NCBI RefSeq assembly: GCF_014207955.1
Contig: NZ_JACHLK010000001.1
Span: forward strand, 62,001 to 126,000
DNA length: 64,000 nucleotides
DNA from: Acidovorax soli
GTDB lineage: Bacteria > Pseudomonadota > Gammaproteobacteria > Burkholderiales > Burkholderiaceae_C
Direction: 5' to 3'
In this document: positions 45,244 through 54,070 of the stretch, one piece after another
Layout: each line of letters starts with the position of its first letter
Numbering within the stretch: position 1 is the stretch's first letter
Notes under the pieces: model-generated
What the model was told of the DNA's origin: nothing
The model's input: only the letters and a program-made list of their open reading frames with translations
The model's database searches: none
Made by a program: the position numbers and the translations under genes

Positions 45244-45272
45244 GCGATTGCCGCCCCCTGATCGGAACCCCC

Positions 45273-45788
45273 ATGACGACCCCATTTCTCGGCGAAATCA
45301 CACTGTGTGCCTTCCCCTTTGCGCCCAGAGGCTGGGCCTTCTGCAGTGGACAGATGCTCCCCATCTCACAGAACACCGCCCTTTTTTCTCTGCTGGGAAC
45401 CACCTATGGGGGCAACGGACAGACCACCTTTGCGCTGCCTGATCTGCGGGGGCGGCGCCCCATGGGCATGGGGACCTCCACCCTGGGCAGTTCCTACCAG
45501 CAGGGCCAGCAAGCGGGGGTGGAAACCGTCACCCTGACCCTGGCACAGATACCTTCGCACACCCACGCCCTGAACGCCGTCAGTGGGGTCGGTACCAGTA
45601 GCTCCCCGCAGAACGCCCATCTGGCTGCATCGGCGGTGGATTCCCCCTACACCGATGCCACCGCTGCTGGAATCAATACACAGCTGCTGGCGCCCGCCGG
45701 CGGAACACAGCCTCACAACAATTTACCGCCATTCCTGGTGATGAACTTCGTGATCGCACTGCAGGGCGTCTTCCCGTCCCGCAACTGA
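45273..45788 (+). CDS. Phage tail-collar domain protein 3 (MdpB-like)
   Basis: A 171-residue paralogue: LGEITLCAFPFAPRGW, CSGQ, the core NTALFSLLGTTYGGNGQTTF, HxH at His96-Thr-His98 (IPSHTHA), and the end QGVFPSRN. It starts 29 bp after copy 2. Copies 2 and 3 are the closer pair. The central variable part (about 100-150) is rich in Ser, Ala and Gly and differs in each copy, as would suit a binding surface. The large secreted protein follows after 67 bp. Confidence 0.9.
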   Translation: MTTPFLGEITLCAFPFAPRGWAFCSGQMLPISQNTALFSLLGTTYGGNGQTTFALPDLRGRRPMGMGTSTLGSSYQQGQQAGVETVTLTLAQIPSHTHALNAVSGVGTSSSPQNAHLAASAVDSPYTDATAAGINTQLLAPAGGTQPHNNLPPFLVMNFVIALQGVFPSRN

Positions 45789-45855
45789 TCCACACAAGAA
45801 CCCACAAGGCGCGCTGGCGCTGCAAGGCCTGCGGGCCGACCGAGGAGTCGATTTC

Positions 45856-48800
45856 ATGCAACGAAGGATCCCAACCCTGAAGCCGATCTGGTGGTCCGGC
45901 CTGGGCATGCTGGTTCTGGCCTTGAGCGCCGCAGGCCAGGCGCAGGCTGCCGCCGCCACAGTGACGGTGGATGCACTGGGGGACGGCTCTACAGGCTGCA
46001 CGCTGCGCAAGGCTATTGCGAACACCAACGCGGGCGGCAATGTCTCGGCAGGCTGCGCTGCAGCGGACGCCACCGGCCCCAACACCATTGTGTTTGCGAG
46101 CGCGTTGTCAGGCCAGACCATCGTGCTGAGCACCGGCCCCCTGGTCATCCAGAAATCCGTCACTATCACCGGCAACGGAGCGACCGCCACCAGCATTTCC
46201 GGCGGCAATGCCGTCCGCGTGCTGGACATCGTGCCGCCGAGCGGCAACGTGACCCTCACGCTGAGCGGGCTCACCGTGCAAAACGGCAAAGCGCTGGCCA
46301 GCAGCGGCATGAGCAATGCAGGTGGATTGTTCATCCCAGCAGGTTCCACCGCCAGCCTGAGCAACTGCGCCTTCCGCAGCAACTCTGCGGAATCCAGCGG
46401 CGGTGCCATCGAAAACCGTGGTGCGCTGACCATCAATTCCTGCATTTTCAATGGCAACACGGCTGCTGGTGAAGGCGGCGCGATCCGCAACATCGGCACG
46501 ATGACGGTGGACGGCTCCATCTTCAACAGCAACACAGCCGACCGCGGTGGCGCGGTGTGGGTCAACCGCACGGCAGCGACCACCATCAACCTGACCAATT
46601 CCCAGTTCGGAGCCAACACCGGCGGCAACATCGGCGGTACAGTGGTCCTGGATACGGCCGTGATGAATGCCACCGGCAGCAGCGCCACCCTGGCCACTAC
46701 GGGAAGCGTATCGAACACGAGCGCCTACCCCGAAGGACCGCCGAGCATGGTGGTCAATCCCACAACGCCCGTCACACTGGGCAGCCCTGCCATCCTGTCG
46801 GTGACGGTCACAGGCAATCCTGCGCCCACGGCCCAGGTGAGTCTGCGGTCCGGCGTGGATGCCATTGCCGCTTGCTCCAACCTGACCCTGACCAATGGCA
46901 CGGCCAGTTGCAGCCCGATCGATCTGGTTGTGGGGGTGCACACCATCACGGCCCAGTACCCCGGCGACAGCAACTACCTGGCCGGTACCTCCGCCGGCAG
47001 AGCCCAGGTGGTCAATGGGTCCACGAATACCAATACAACCTCGATCACGGTGACCGGCCCGCAAAACGCCGAAGTATGGGTGGACGGTGCCAACCAGGGC
47101 ACCATCACGGCCACCGGCAAGTTGGCCGTCCTGCTGAACACGCCCGCGCCGGATGGTGACAAGACCTTCGTCGTCGAAACCAAGACCGCAGGCGGAGGCA
47201 GCACGCTGGTCAGCGCCACGCTCACGATCACCCGCGACGGCACGCTGCCGGTGTTCTCCGGCATCCAGCCGGCCGACAATGGCTTCCTGGGCAGCAGCAG
47301 CACCATCGACTACATGCTGAGCGAAGAGGTGGTGGCTGGCGCCACCATCATGCTCACGCGCACCGGCGGCGCTGCCGACCCGACAACGCACACCTGCACG
47401 CTGCAGGGCACGGCACTGAATGCGGGTACGCACCAGATCGCCTATGCCGCCAATGCCAATGGCTGCACCACGGCACTGAACCTGGTCAGCAACGCCATCT
47501 ACACGATTGCTTTCAGCGGCACGGACAAGGCGGGCAACGTCTCAGCGGCCACCCAGGTCACAGGGGTCACCTATGACACCACGGCCCCAACGGCCAGCCT
47601 GACATTGCCCGCTTCTGTCACGGCCGCCAACCGGACGGTCACCGTGGCGGCCGGGGCCTTCAGCGGCAGCGATGCAGGATCCGGCATCGCCGCTGCGGGC
47701 TACTGCCTGCATGAAAACAATGCGTCGGCCGGTTGCGCCTGGGGTGCCGTGCCCACGAGCTACCAGTTCGCATCGGATGGCAGCTACACGCTGCACGGCT
47801 TTGTCAAGGACAACGCAGGCAATATCTCTGCTGCCGCCACGGCCAGCGTGCTGGTGGATTCCGTTGCGCCGACGCCTCCCACACTGGCCGCAAGGCCCTC
47901 TTTTGCCATCGGCAACTCCACGCAGCTGATCGTCCAGAACGTCGAGGATGGACTCCAGGTGTGGGTCAACAACGTCTACACCAACCAGAACATCTCCGGC
48001 GGCACGGCCACCATCACGCTCGACACCAGTGGCATCGCCAATGGACAGCAGGCGACCTTCCGCATCACCCTGCGCGATGCAGCGGGCAATGAAAGCACTC
48101 TTGTGCAGGATCTGGTGTTGACACGCGATACCGATGTCCCCGTGTTCAGTGCCCTGACGCCCGCCAACAACAGTGCCATCAAGCTCGGCAGCACGCTGGG
48201 CTTCACACTCAGCAAGGCCGTGGTCAGCGCCAGCATCACGGCAACCCGCACCGGCGGCACCGCCGACAATGCATCGCCCCGCACCTGCACGCTGCAGGGC
48301 ACCGCCCGTGATGCCGGGGCCCATGTGGTGGCGCTGACCGCCGATGCCAATGGCTGCGCGGCCCCGCTGGGCCTGGTCGACGGTGCGGTCTACACCTTCG
48401 CGTTCGACGCGACCGATGCGGCCACCAACGCCGCCGTGACGGCTTCCATCACCGGCGTGACCTACGACATCAGCGCTCCATCGGCCCCGGTGGTGACCAA
48501 CCCGGCCAACAACGCGTCGGCAGAAGGCAGTTCGGTGGTCATCACCGGCACGGCAGAAGCCGGCAGCCGGGTGGAGGTGTACGAAGGCGCCACGCTGCTG
48601 GGCAACGCCACGGCCACGGGTGGCAGCTTCTCGGTCACCGTCGCTGGCCTGAGCTTCGCGCTGCACAACTTCACGCTCAAGGCGATCGATGCCGCGGGCA
48701 ACGAGAGTGGCACCACGGCCCTGGCCTACACGGCCCAGGTGCCCAGCAGTGGTGGCGGATCGCCCCCGCCCGCGGTGATCACCCAGGGCACTGCAACCGT

Positions 48801-50187
48801 GACGCCGGGCACCCCGGTCACCATTGGCGGCAGCGTGCAGGTCACGGCGTCCCCGGGCAGCACGATCACGCTCAACCCGCAGTCGGGCGGCTCCACCATC
48901 ACCCTGCCCCCGACGAGCAGCGGCGGGACTCCGGCGCCCGTGACCCTGGTGATCGGTGGCCAGACCTTCAGCATCCAGCCCCAGCCCAACACCGCCACGG
49001 TGCTGAGCGTGGTCACGCTGACCGGTGCCAATGGCCAGCCCCAGGTCGCCCTGGTGCTCAACCCATCGACCTCGGGCGACTCGCAGGTGACGCTCAGCGG
49101 CACGGTGAGCCAGGGCACGGTGGTGGCCCTGCTGTCCACCACCACGGGCAACCTGCCGCTGACGGCCCAGGGCGACGGCGTGGTCTCGGTCACGCTGGTC
49201 ACCACCCCGCGCGCTGCCGCAGGCACGCCGCAATCGTGGAGCGTGTTCGTGGGCACCGGCCGCGTGGCGCTGCCACCAGCCACCAACGGTGCCGCGAGCG
49301 TGACGGTGCTCAGCGGTGAAGTGGCGCGCCTTGATGGCACGGGCAAGGTGCAGAGCGTGCGCCTGGGCACCGTGGCCGGCACTGGCCTGGGCGACCCCGT
49401 GCAGCGCGGCGACCTGCCTGCCGGCATCAACGCCAACGTGGGCTTCGTGCGCCTGGCAGGTGTGCCGACACGCACCGGTGGCAGCACGCCGCTGGAAACC
49501 CTGGTGAACGCAGGCCTGCGCACCGTCGGCATCACCGGCAGTGCACAAGCCACCAACGGCAGCATCACCTGGACCCTGGGCGGCGCGAGCTTCCCCGTGG
49601 TGCCGCTGGAAGTGCGCGTGGTACCTGGCCGCGCGGATGGCGTCACCGTAGCGGACGACGGCAGCATCGAGGTGGCCACGGCAGGCCTGGTGACCCGCTT
49701 CGGTCCGGCCCTGCAGTCGCTGGCCGCCATGGGCCAGGCCCTGACGGGCCTGGGTGCCACCACGGTGCTGCAGCCCAATGGCGCACTGCGCGTCTCCCTG
49801 GGCACCACCGTCTTCCACCTGCGTCCGCAGTGGCTGCCGATGGGCCGCACGGGCAATGCCCCGGGCTTTGTCTTCAGCAACTCGGCGGGCCTGGTCTTCA
49901 CGGATGCGAACGGTGTGAGCCAGGCCCTGCAGGGCGATGTGGCCGACTACGAAGGCTTGACCAGCCTGCTGCAGTCGCTCCTGGGCTCCACCACCACCGT
50001 GCGTACTGGCCTGGATCTGCAGACCGAGCTGGCGCTTGGCAGCCAGCGCTTCCTGCTGGTTCCCGATCTGGCGCTGCTGCCTGCGGGCACCGGACCTGCC
50101 AACAGCAACTGGTGGTTCGAGGGCGCCAAGCTCTTTGTGCGCTACCCCGGCGGACTGGTACAGGGATTTGCCGTGACGGCACGCTGA
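45856..50187 (+). CDS. Giant secreted CSLREA / beta-helix / Ig-like repeat protein
   Basis: A 1443-residue surface or secreted protein. Signal peptide 1-32; CSLREA-type domain (about 34-95; motif read as CTLRKAI); right-handed beta-helix-like repeats rich in Asn and GGA (about 100-290); Big_3_5-type Ig domain (about 296-386). A two-domain unit at about 396-575 recurs at about 690-875, separated by another Ig-like domain (576-670). A further Ig domain (about 878-960) is followed by SSGGGSPPP and a C-terminal part (about 975-1443) I cannot assign. No LPxTG, autotransporter barrel or hydrophobic anchor is visible. GAGGAG precedes the ATG. A strong terminator follows, so it ends the tail-collar operon. 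Confidence 0.88.
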   Translation: MQRRIPTLKPIWWSGLGMLVLALSAAGQAQAAAATVTVDALGDGSTGCTLRKAIANTNAGGNVSAGCAAADATGPNTIVFASALSGQTIVLSTGPLVIQKSVTITGNGATATSISGGNAVRVLDIVPPSGNVTLTLSGLTVQNGKALASSGMSNAGGLFIPAGSTASLSNCAFRSNSAESSGGAIENRGALTINSCIFNGNTAAGEGGAIRNIGTMTVDGSIFNSNTADRGGAVWVNRTAATTINLTNSQFGANTGGNIGGTVVLDTAVMNATGSSATLATTGSVSNTSAYPEGPPSMVVNPTTPVTLGSPAILSVTVTGNPAPTAQVSLRSGVDAIAACSNLTLTNGTASCSPIDLVVGVHTITAQYPGDSNYLAGTSAGRAQVVNGSTNTNTTSITVTGPQNAEVWVDGANQGTITATGKLAVLLNTPAPDGDKTFVVETKTAGGGSTLVSATLTITRDGTLPVFSGIQPADNGFLGSSSTIDYMLSEEVVAGATIMLTRTGGAADPTTHTCTLQGTALNAGTHQIAYAANANGCTTALNLVSNAIYTIAFSGTDKAGNVSAATQVTGVTYDTTAPTASLTLPASVTAANRTVTVAAGAFSGSDAGSGIAAAGYCLHENNASAGCAWGAVPTSYQFASDGSYTLHGFVKDNAGNISAAATASVLVDSVAPTPPTLAARPSFAIGNSTQLIVQNVEDGLQVWVNNVYTNQNISGGTATITLDTSGIANGQQATFRITLRDAAGNESTLVQDLVLTRDTDVPVFSALTPANNSAIKLGSTLGFTLSKAVVSASITATRTGGTADNASPRTCTLQGTARDAGAHVVALTADANGCAAPLGLVDGAVYTFAFDATDAATNAAVTASITGVTYDISAPSAPVVTNPANNASAEGSSVVITGTAEAGSRVEVYEGATLLGNATATGGSFSVTVAGLSFALHNFTLKAIDAAGNESGTTALAYTAQVPSSGGGSPPPAVITQGTATVTPGTPVTIGGSVQVTASPGSTITLNPQSGGSTITLPPTSSGGTPAPVTLVIGGQTFSIQPQPNTATVLSVVTLTGANGQPQVALVLNPSTSGDSQVTLSGTVSQGTVVALLSTTTGNLPLTAQGDGVVSVTLVTTPRAAAGTPQSWSVFVGTGRVALPPATNGAASVTVLSGEVARLDGTGKVQSVRLGTVAGTGLGDPVQRGDLPAGINANVGFVRLAGVPTRTGGSTPLETLVNAGLRTVGITGSAQATNGSITWTLGGASFPVVPLEVRVVPGRADGVTVADDGSIEVATAGLVTRFGPALQSLAAMGQALTGLGATTVLQPNGALRVSLGTTVFHLRPQWLPMGRTGNAPGFVFSNSAGLVFTDANGVSQALQGDVADYEGLTSLLQSLLGSTTTVRTGLDLQTELALGSQRFLLVPDLALLPAGTGPANSNWWFEGAKLFVRYPGGLVQGFAVTAR

Positions 50188-50210
50188 ACCGAAACACAGG
50201 TCCCGCACGG

Positions 50211-50249
50211 AGCGGGGTGCGCCACCGAGTGGCGCACCCCGCTTTTTTT
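50211..50249 (+). terminator. Strong intrinsic terminator
   Basis: A perfect 15-bp stem AGCGGGGTGCGCCAC (50211-50225) / GTGGCGCACCCCGCT (50229-50243) with a three-base CGA loop and a run of seven T. It lies 23 bp after the giant gene and closes the operon; the monooxygenase gene on the other strand ends 39 bp further on. Confidence 0.96.
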
Positions 50250-50288
50250 CATGGGCGACGGGTCACGAAAGACCCGGTACCAGGGCCC

Positions 50289-51818
50289 TCAGCTGCGGCG
50301 CGTGCCAGCGCCCAAATGGCGCTCCAGGTAGGCCTGCAGCACCGCGCAGCGCGCCTGCGGGTCGGCGCAGGCCACATAGCTGTCGGGGCGCAGAAGGTAA
50401 GCGGCACCACGCGCCAGGCCCACGGCTTCGTGCGCCGGGCCAAACGGAAACCGGTGCAGCGCGATGCCTTGCGAGGTGCACCAGGCGGCGAGCTCGCCCG
50501 GTGCATCGCCATAGACATGCACCTGCCAGGCGATATCGGCCAGGGGGCCGTGGTTGTCGGCCGTGCGCACCCAGGGCAGGCGGTCGCCGCTCCGCACCGC
50601 GCCGGCCTGGCCTGCAGCCAGGGGGCCGTCGTGGTAGCTGATCATCGTCTGCGAGACCATGCGGAAGGCATACTCGCGCACGGCACCCGCGCCAGAGGCC
50701 AGCGGCACCAGCAACGGAGCGATGCGCGTGCGCATGAAATCGGCAAAGCTGCCGTCGGCCGTGACAAAGCTGAACAGCCTATCGGTGGTTTCCACCAGCT
50801 TCAGTGCAAAAGCACGCCGTTCGGCCTCGTAGCTGTCCAGCAGTGCATCGGGAGCGCCGTGCTGCAGCACGGCGGCCAGCTTCCAGGCGAGGTTGATGGC
50901 ATCGCCAATGCCCGTGTTCATGCCCTGCCCGCCGGCCGGGCTGTGCACGTGGGCGGCGTCGCCCACCAGGAAGGCACGGCCCCGGCGGTAGTGGTCCGTG
51001 ACGCGGTGGTGCACACGGTAGGTCGAGAACCAATGCACCGCCCGCACCTGGAGCCCCACGCTCGCAATGGCGCTGTGGCCCACGTCGTCGAAGGCCAGGG
51101 ATTCGGCCCGCTGCGCCCGTTCATCGCCCACCACGCCGATCAGCCGGCCGCGCCCCTGGTTGTCGTAGGGCAGCCAGGCCGCGAAATCTGCATGGTCCAG
51201 CGCGATGTGCGCCTGCCCGTTGGTCGCTGCTGGCCCGCGGGCATCGACATCGGCCACGTAGAAGATCTTGTCGTAGGTGCCGCCCGGGAAACCCGCGCCG
51301 ATCTGGTGGCGCACCACCGAACGGGCACCGTCGCAGCCGGCCAGGTAGGGGGCTGCGCAAGCCTGCTCGCTGCCATCGGGCAGGCGCAGTTGCGCGACGA
51401 TGCGCTCGCCCTGGTCCTCGAAACCCAGGCACTCGGTGCGCCACTCCACCCCGACCCCCAGGGCCTGCAGGCGTGCCACCAGCAGCCGCTCGTGCTGGTC
51501 CTGGGGGTAGACCAGCAAGAAGGCGTAGGGCGTGAGATCCTGGCCTGCCGAGCCGAAGGACAGCGTGGCGCGCCGCTGGCCTGTGGTCCAGAGGTGGATG
51601 GCCGGGATGGTGTGGCCGCTGGCCACCACCGCGTCGGCCAGGTCGAGCTGGCGGTACAGCTCCAGCGTGCGCGCCTGCACGGCCATGGCGCGCGATGCCG
51701 TGCCAGGCCCGGCCGCCTTGTCGATGATGCGCACCGGCACGCCCTGGCGTGTGAGCCACAGGGCCAGCACCAGGCCAGTGGGGCCGGCGCCCACGATGAG
51801 AACGGGTGCATGGGGCAT
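50289..51818 (-). CDS. FAD-dependent aromatic-ring monooxygenase
   Basis: A 509-residue PHBH-fold flavoprotein hydroxylase. The FAD-binding GAGPTG is at residues 10-15, the second motif is LAGCDGARSVVRHQIG, and GRAFLVGDAAHVHSPAGGQGMNTGIGDA binds the ribityl chain. The C-terminal thioredoxin-like domain is present. Length and order fit the PheA/TfdB/MhpA group, which hydroxylate phenols with NAD(P)H and O2. No ring-cleavage genes adjoin it, so the substrate is open. ATG 51818 has AGAGGA upstream. Confidence 0.9.
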   Translation of the reverse strand: MPHAPVLIVGAGPTGLVLALWLTRQGVPVRIIDKAAGPGTASRAMAVQARTLELYRQLDLADAVVASGHTIPAIHLWTTGQRRATLSFGSAGQDLTPYAFLLVYPQDQHERLLVARLQALGVGVEWRTECLGFEDQGERIVAQLRLPDGSEQACAAPYLAGCDGARSVVRHQIGAGFPGGTYDKIFYVADVDARGPAATNGQAHIALDHADFAAWLPYDNQGRGRLIGVVGDERAQRAESLAFDDVGHSAIASVGLQVRAVHWFSTYRVHHRVTDHYRRGRAFLVGDAAHVHSPAGGQGMNTGIGDAINLAWKLAAVLQHGAPDALLDSYEAERRAFALKLVETTDRLFSFVTADGSFADFMRTRIAPLLVPLASGAGAVREYAFRMVSQTMISYHDGPLAAGQAGAVRSGDRLPWVRTADNHGPLADIAWQVHVYGDAPGELAAWCTSQGIALHRFPFGPAHEAVGLARGAAYLLRPDSYVACADPQARCAVLQAYLERHLGAGTRRS

Positions 51819-51865
51819 GGTGGTCTGTCCTCTCCAGTGGCTTGCGGCCTTGCCGCGCAATGCGC

Positions 51866-52729
51866 CTAAGGCGCTTTCGATACCGACGATTGCAGCGCCC
51901 GCACGGCCTCGGGCAGCGAATTCACATGGGGCAGGAAATGGTCGATGGCCGCGCCCAGGGCCACGGCGCACACCACGGCGCCCAGCATGGGCTTCCAGGT
52001 CAGGCGCACGGCGGCACTGAGCCAGCCCTCGCGCTCCACCCCCATGGCGGCGCGCGCCGTCACCACCGAGAAGGCCAGCTCCACCGCCACGGTGAGCAAC
52101 ACGTCCCAGCCGAAGAACAGCATGGCCAGCGCGCCCGCCCCGAACACGATGGCCGAACCAATGAGGAAGATGGCCACGATGGGGATCACGACCACGGCGC
52201 CCTCGTCGGCGCCCGACACGGCATCGGCCGCGCCGCTGGCCAGGTCGCCCAGGCCGGAACCCGCATCCGACAGGGCGGAGCCGAAGTCGCCCGAGCCGCC
52301 ACTGGTGTGGACTGTACCGCCCGAGCGCGGCATGGGCATGCTCGGCCCGCTGCCGCCGCGCCATGAGACCGCATCGATCGCGATGTCCGCCACGTCCCCG
52401 GCGGCCTCGATCGCATCGCCCGCACCGCTGTCCGAATCGTCCTCATCCCGTTGCACCAGGCGCGCCGCCCACAGGCGCAGCACCAGCAGGTAGCCGACGT
52501 AGCCAACCGACAGGGTGACCAGGTAGCGCCACGCCAGGGTCTCCATGCCCATGCGCATCTGCACATAAGAGGCGCACCACATCAGGATCAGCACAAAGCC
52601 GCCGATCAGAAATCCGTGCAGGCGCAGGCTGTAGCGCTGCTGCAGGCTGTCCGCCAGGTGGTGCCGGGGCTGCATGCGCACGGAGCGCCAGTTCGAGTTC
52701 TTTTTGCGGGCGCTGCGCTTGTCGGCCAT
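51866..52729 (-). CDS. Hypothetical membrane protein
   Basis: A 287-residue protein I do not recognise. Hydrophobic helices lie near 38-57, 65-85, 180-205 and 250-267. Between the second and third is a low-complexity stretch (about 95-175) rich in Asp, Gly, Ser and Ala, with repeated DAGSG/SGA-type words. The N-terminus is strongly basic (KRSARKKNSNWRS). ATG 52729 follows AGGAG. It is 47 bp upstream of the monooxygenase gene on the same strand, but nothing links the two. Confidence 0.75.
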   Translation of the reverse strand: MADKRSARKKNSNWRSVRMQPRHHLADSLQQRYSLRLHGFLIGGFVLILMWCASYVQMRMGMETLAWRYLVTLSVGYVGYLLVLRLWAARLVQRDEDDSDSGAGDAIEAAGDVADIAIDAVSWRGGSGPSMPMPRSGGTVHTSGGSGDFGSALSDAGSGLGDLASGAADAVSGADEGAVVVIPIVAIFLIGSAIVFGAGALAMLFFGWDVLLTVAVELAFSVVTARAAMGVEREGWLSAAVRLTWKPMLGAVVCAVALGAAIDHFLPHVNSLPEAVRALQSSVSKAP

Positions 52730-52829
52730 GGGCTGCACTCCTGTCAGGGCGGATGGTCAGGCGCGCAGCGTACCCGATCAGGCCCGGTTCACGGCAAGGC
52801 CCGTCGGGCGAACCGTGACAAGATGCTCA

Positions 52830-53936
52830 CTACTCCACCGTGACAGGTACGCGCTGCGCCAGCGCACACATCAGCTCCCAGGACACGGTGCCCGCCGGCT
52901 CGGCCACCTCGTCGATGGTCAGCACCGCCCCGTTGCTGGCGCGGCCCCAGAGCGTGACCTCGCTGCCAAAGCCGACCTCCATGCCCGCCTGCAGCAGCGG
53001 CGTGAGGTCGACGGTGACCATGTCCATGCTCACCCGGCCCACCAGGCGCGTGCGCACCCCGTTGACCAGCACCGGCGTGCCGGTGGGGCAGTGGCGCGGG
53101 TAGCCGTCGCCATAGCCGCAGGCCGCCACCCCGATGGTGAGCGGCCCATCGGCGACGAAATTCGAACCATAGCCCACCGTGTCGCCCGCCTGCAATTGCT
53201 GCACGGCCAGCAGCTTGGTCGCCAAGGTCATGGTGGGCGCCAGCCCCCAGTGGCCGGCGGTGTTTTCCGGGTGGTCGGGGGCATTGCCGTAGAGCACGAT
53301 GCCGGCACGCACCCAGTCGCCGCGCACGGCCGCATCGCTGCTGTGGCGCAAGGTGGCGGCGCTGTTGGAGAGTGTGCGCTCACCTGGCAGATCGGCCGTG
53401 GCCTCGTTGAACGCCGCCATCTGGTGGGCAATGCCGCGCGGGCCGTCGGCATCGCTGAAGTGGGTCATGAACGAGATCTCGTCCACCTGCGGCAGGGCAT
53501 TGAGCCGGGCCCAGGCCGCACGGTAGCGCTGGGGTGTGAAGCCCAGGCGGTTCATGCCCGAGTTCATTTTCAGGAACACGCGGTGCGGCACCTGGGTCTT
53601 GTGCGCGGCCAGCATGTCGATCTGTTCGTCGCAGTGCACGGCATGCCACAGCCCCAGGCGCGAGCACAGCTCCAGGTCGCGCGCCTCGAACACCCCTTCA
53701 AGCAGCAGGATGGGGCCGCGCCAGCCCAGCTGGCGCACGCGCTCGGCCTCGGCCAGATCGATCATGGCAAAGCCATCGGCGCCGCGCAGGCCTTCGTAGG
53801 CACGCTCGATGCCATGGCCATAGGCATTGGCCTTGACCACGGCCCAGACCTTGGCATCGGGCACGCTCTTGCGCACGCGCTCCAGGTTGTGGTGCAGGGC
53901 GGCGGTATGGATGGTGGCGTGTATCGGGCGTGGCAT
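52830..53936 (-). CDS. alr: Alanine racemase
   Basis: A 368-residue PLP enzyme that interconverts L- and D-alanine for peptidoglycan. PLP lysine 35 lies in [12 protein letters not shown]. Further family motifs are [12 protein letters not shown], the catalytic Tyr in VGYGSNF, and [10 protein letters not shown] near the C-terminus. Usual length. Start ATG 53936; the upstream open part has no domain. It is divergent from lplT, 134 bp apart. Confidence 0.96.
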   Translation of the reverse strand: MPRPIHATIHTAALHHNLERVRKSVPDAKVWAVVKANAYGHGIERAYEGLRGADGFAMIDLAEAERVRQLGWRGPILLLEGVFEARDLELCSRLGLWHAVHCDEQIDMLAAHKTQVPHRVFLKMNSGMNRLGFTPQRYRAAWARLNALPQVDEISFMTHFSDADGPRGIAHQMAAFNEATADLPGERTLSNSAATLRHSSDAAVRGDWVRAGIVLYGNAPDHPENTAGHWGLAPTMTLATKLLAVQQLQAGDTVGYGSNFVADGPLTIGVAACGYGDGYPRHCPTGTPVLVNGVRTRLVGRVSMDMVTVDLTPLLQAGMEVGFGSEVTLWGRASNGAVLTIDEVAEPAGTVSWELMCALAQRVPVTVE

Positions 53937-54070
53937 GGGGTTTGACCGGGTGGGATGCCCTGGATTCTGGCACCGTGACCGTTTACCCACGTGATATAAC
54001 CATCTGTCGGCCACCCGGCTCCCCATATTTAACAGGGCATCAGTTCGCCTGATGCAGCACCAGCCATTCG

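Noticed and set aside
44187..45788. Tail-collar genes as part of a prophage or tailocin
   Set aside because: No integrase, terminase, capsid, sheath, tube, baseplate, holin or lysin gene is found anywhere around, and the genes lie in one operon with a GNAT and a binding protein.
45856..50187. Giant protein as a type V autotransporter
   Set aside because: No C-terminal beta-barrel with terminal aromatic residue was found; the end is a soluble-looking domain ending in FAVTAR.
47542..50208. Long minus-strand open frame of nearly 900 codons under the giant secreted protein
   Set aside because: No signal, motif or ribosome site; a by-product of high GC. The plus frame has signal peptide and Ig repeats.
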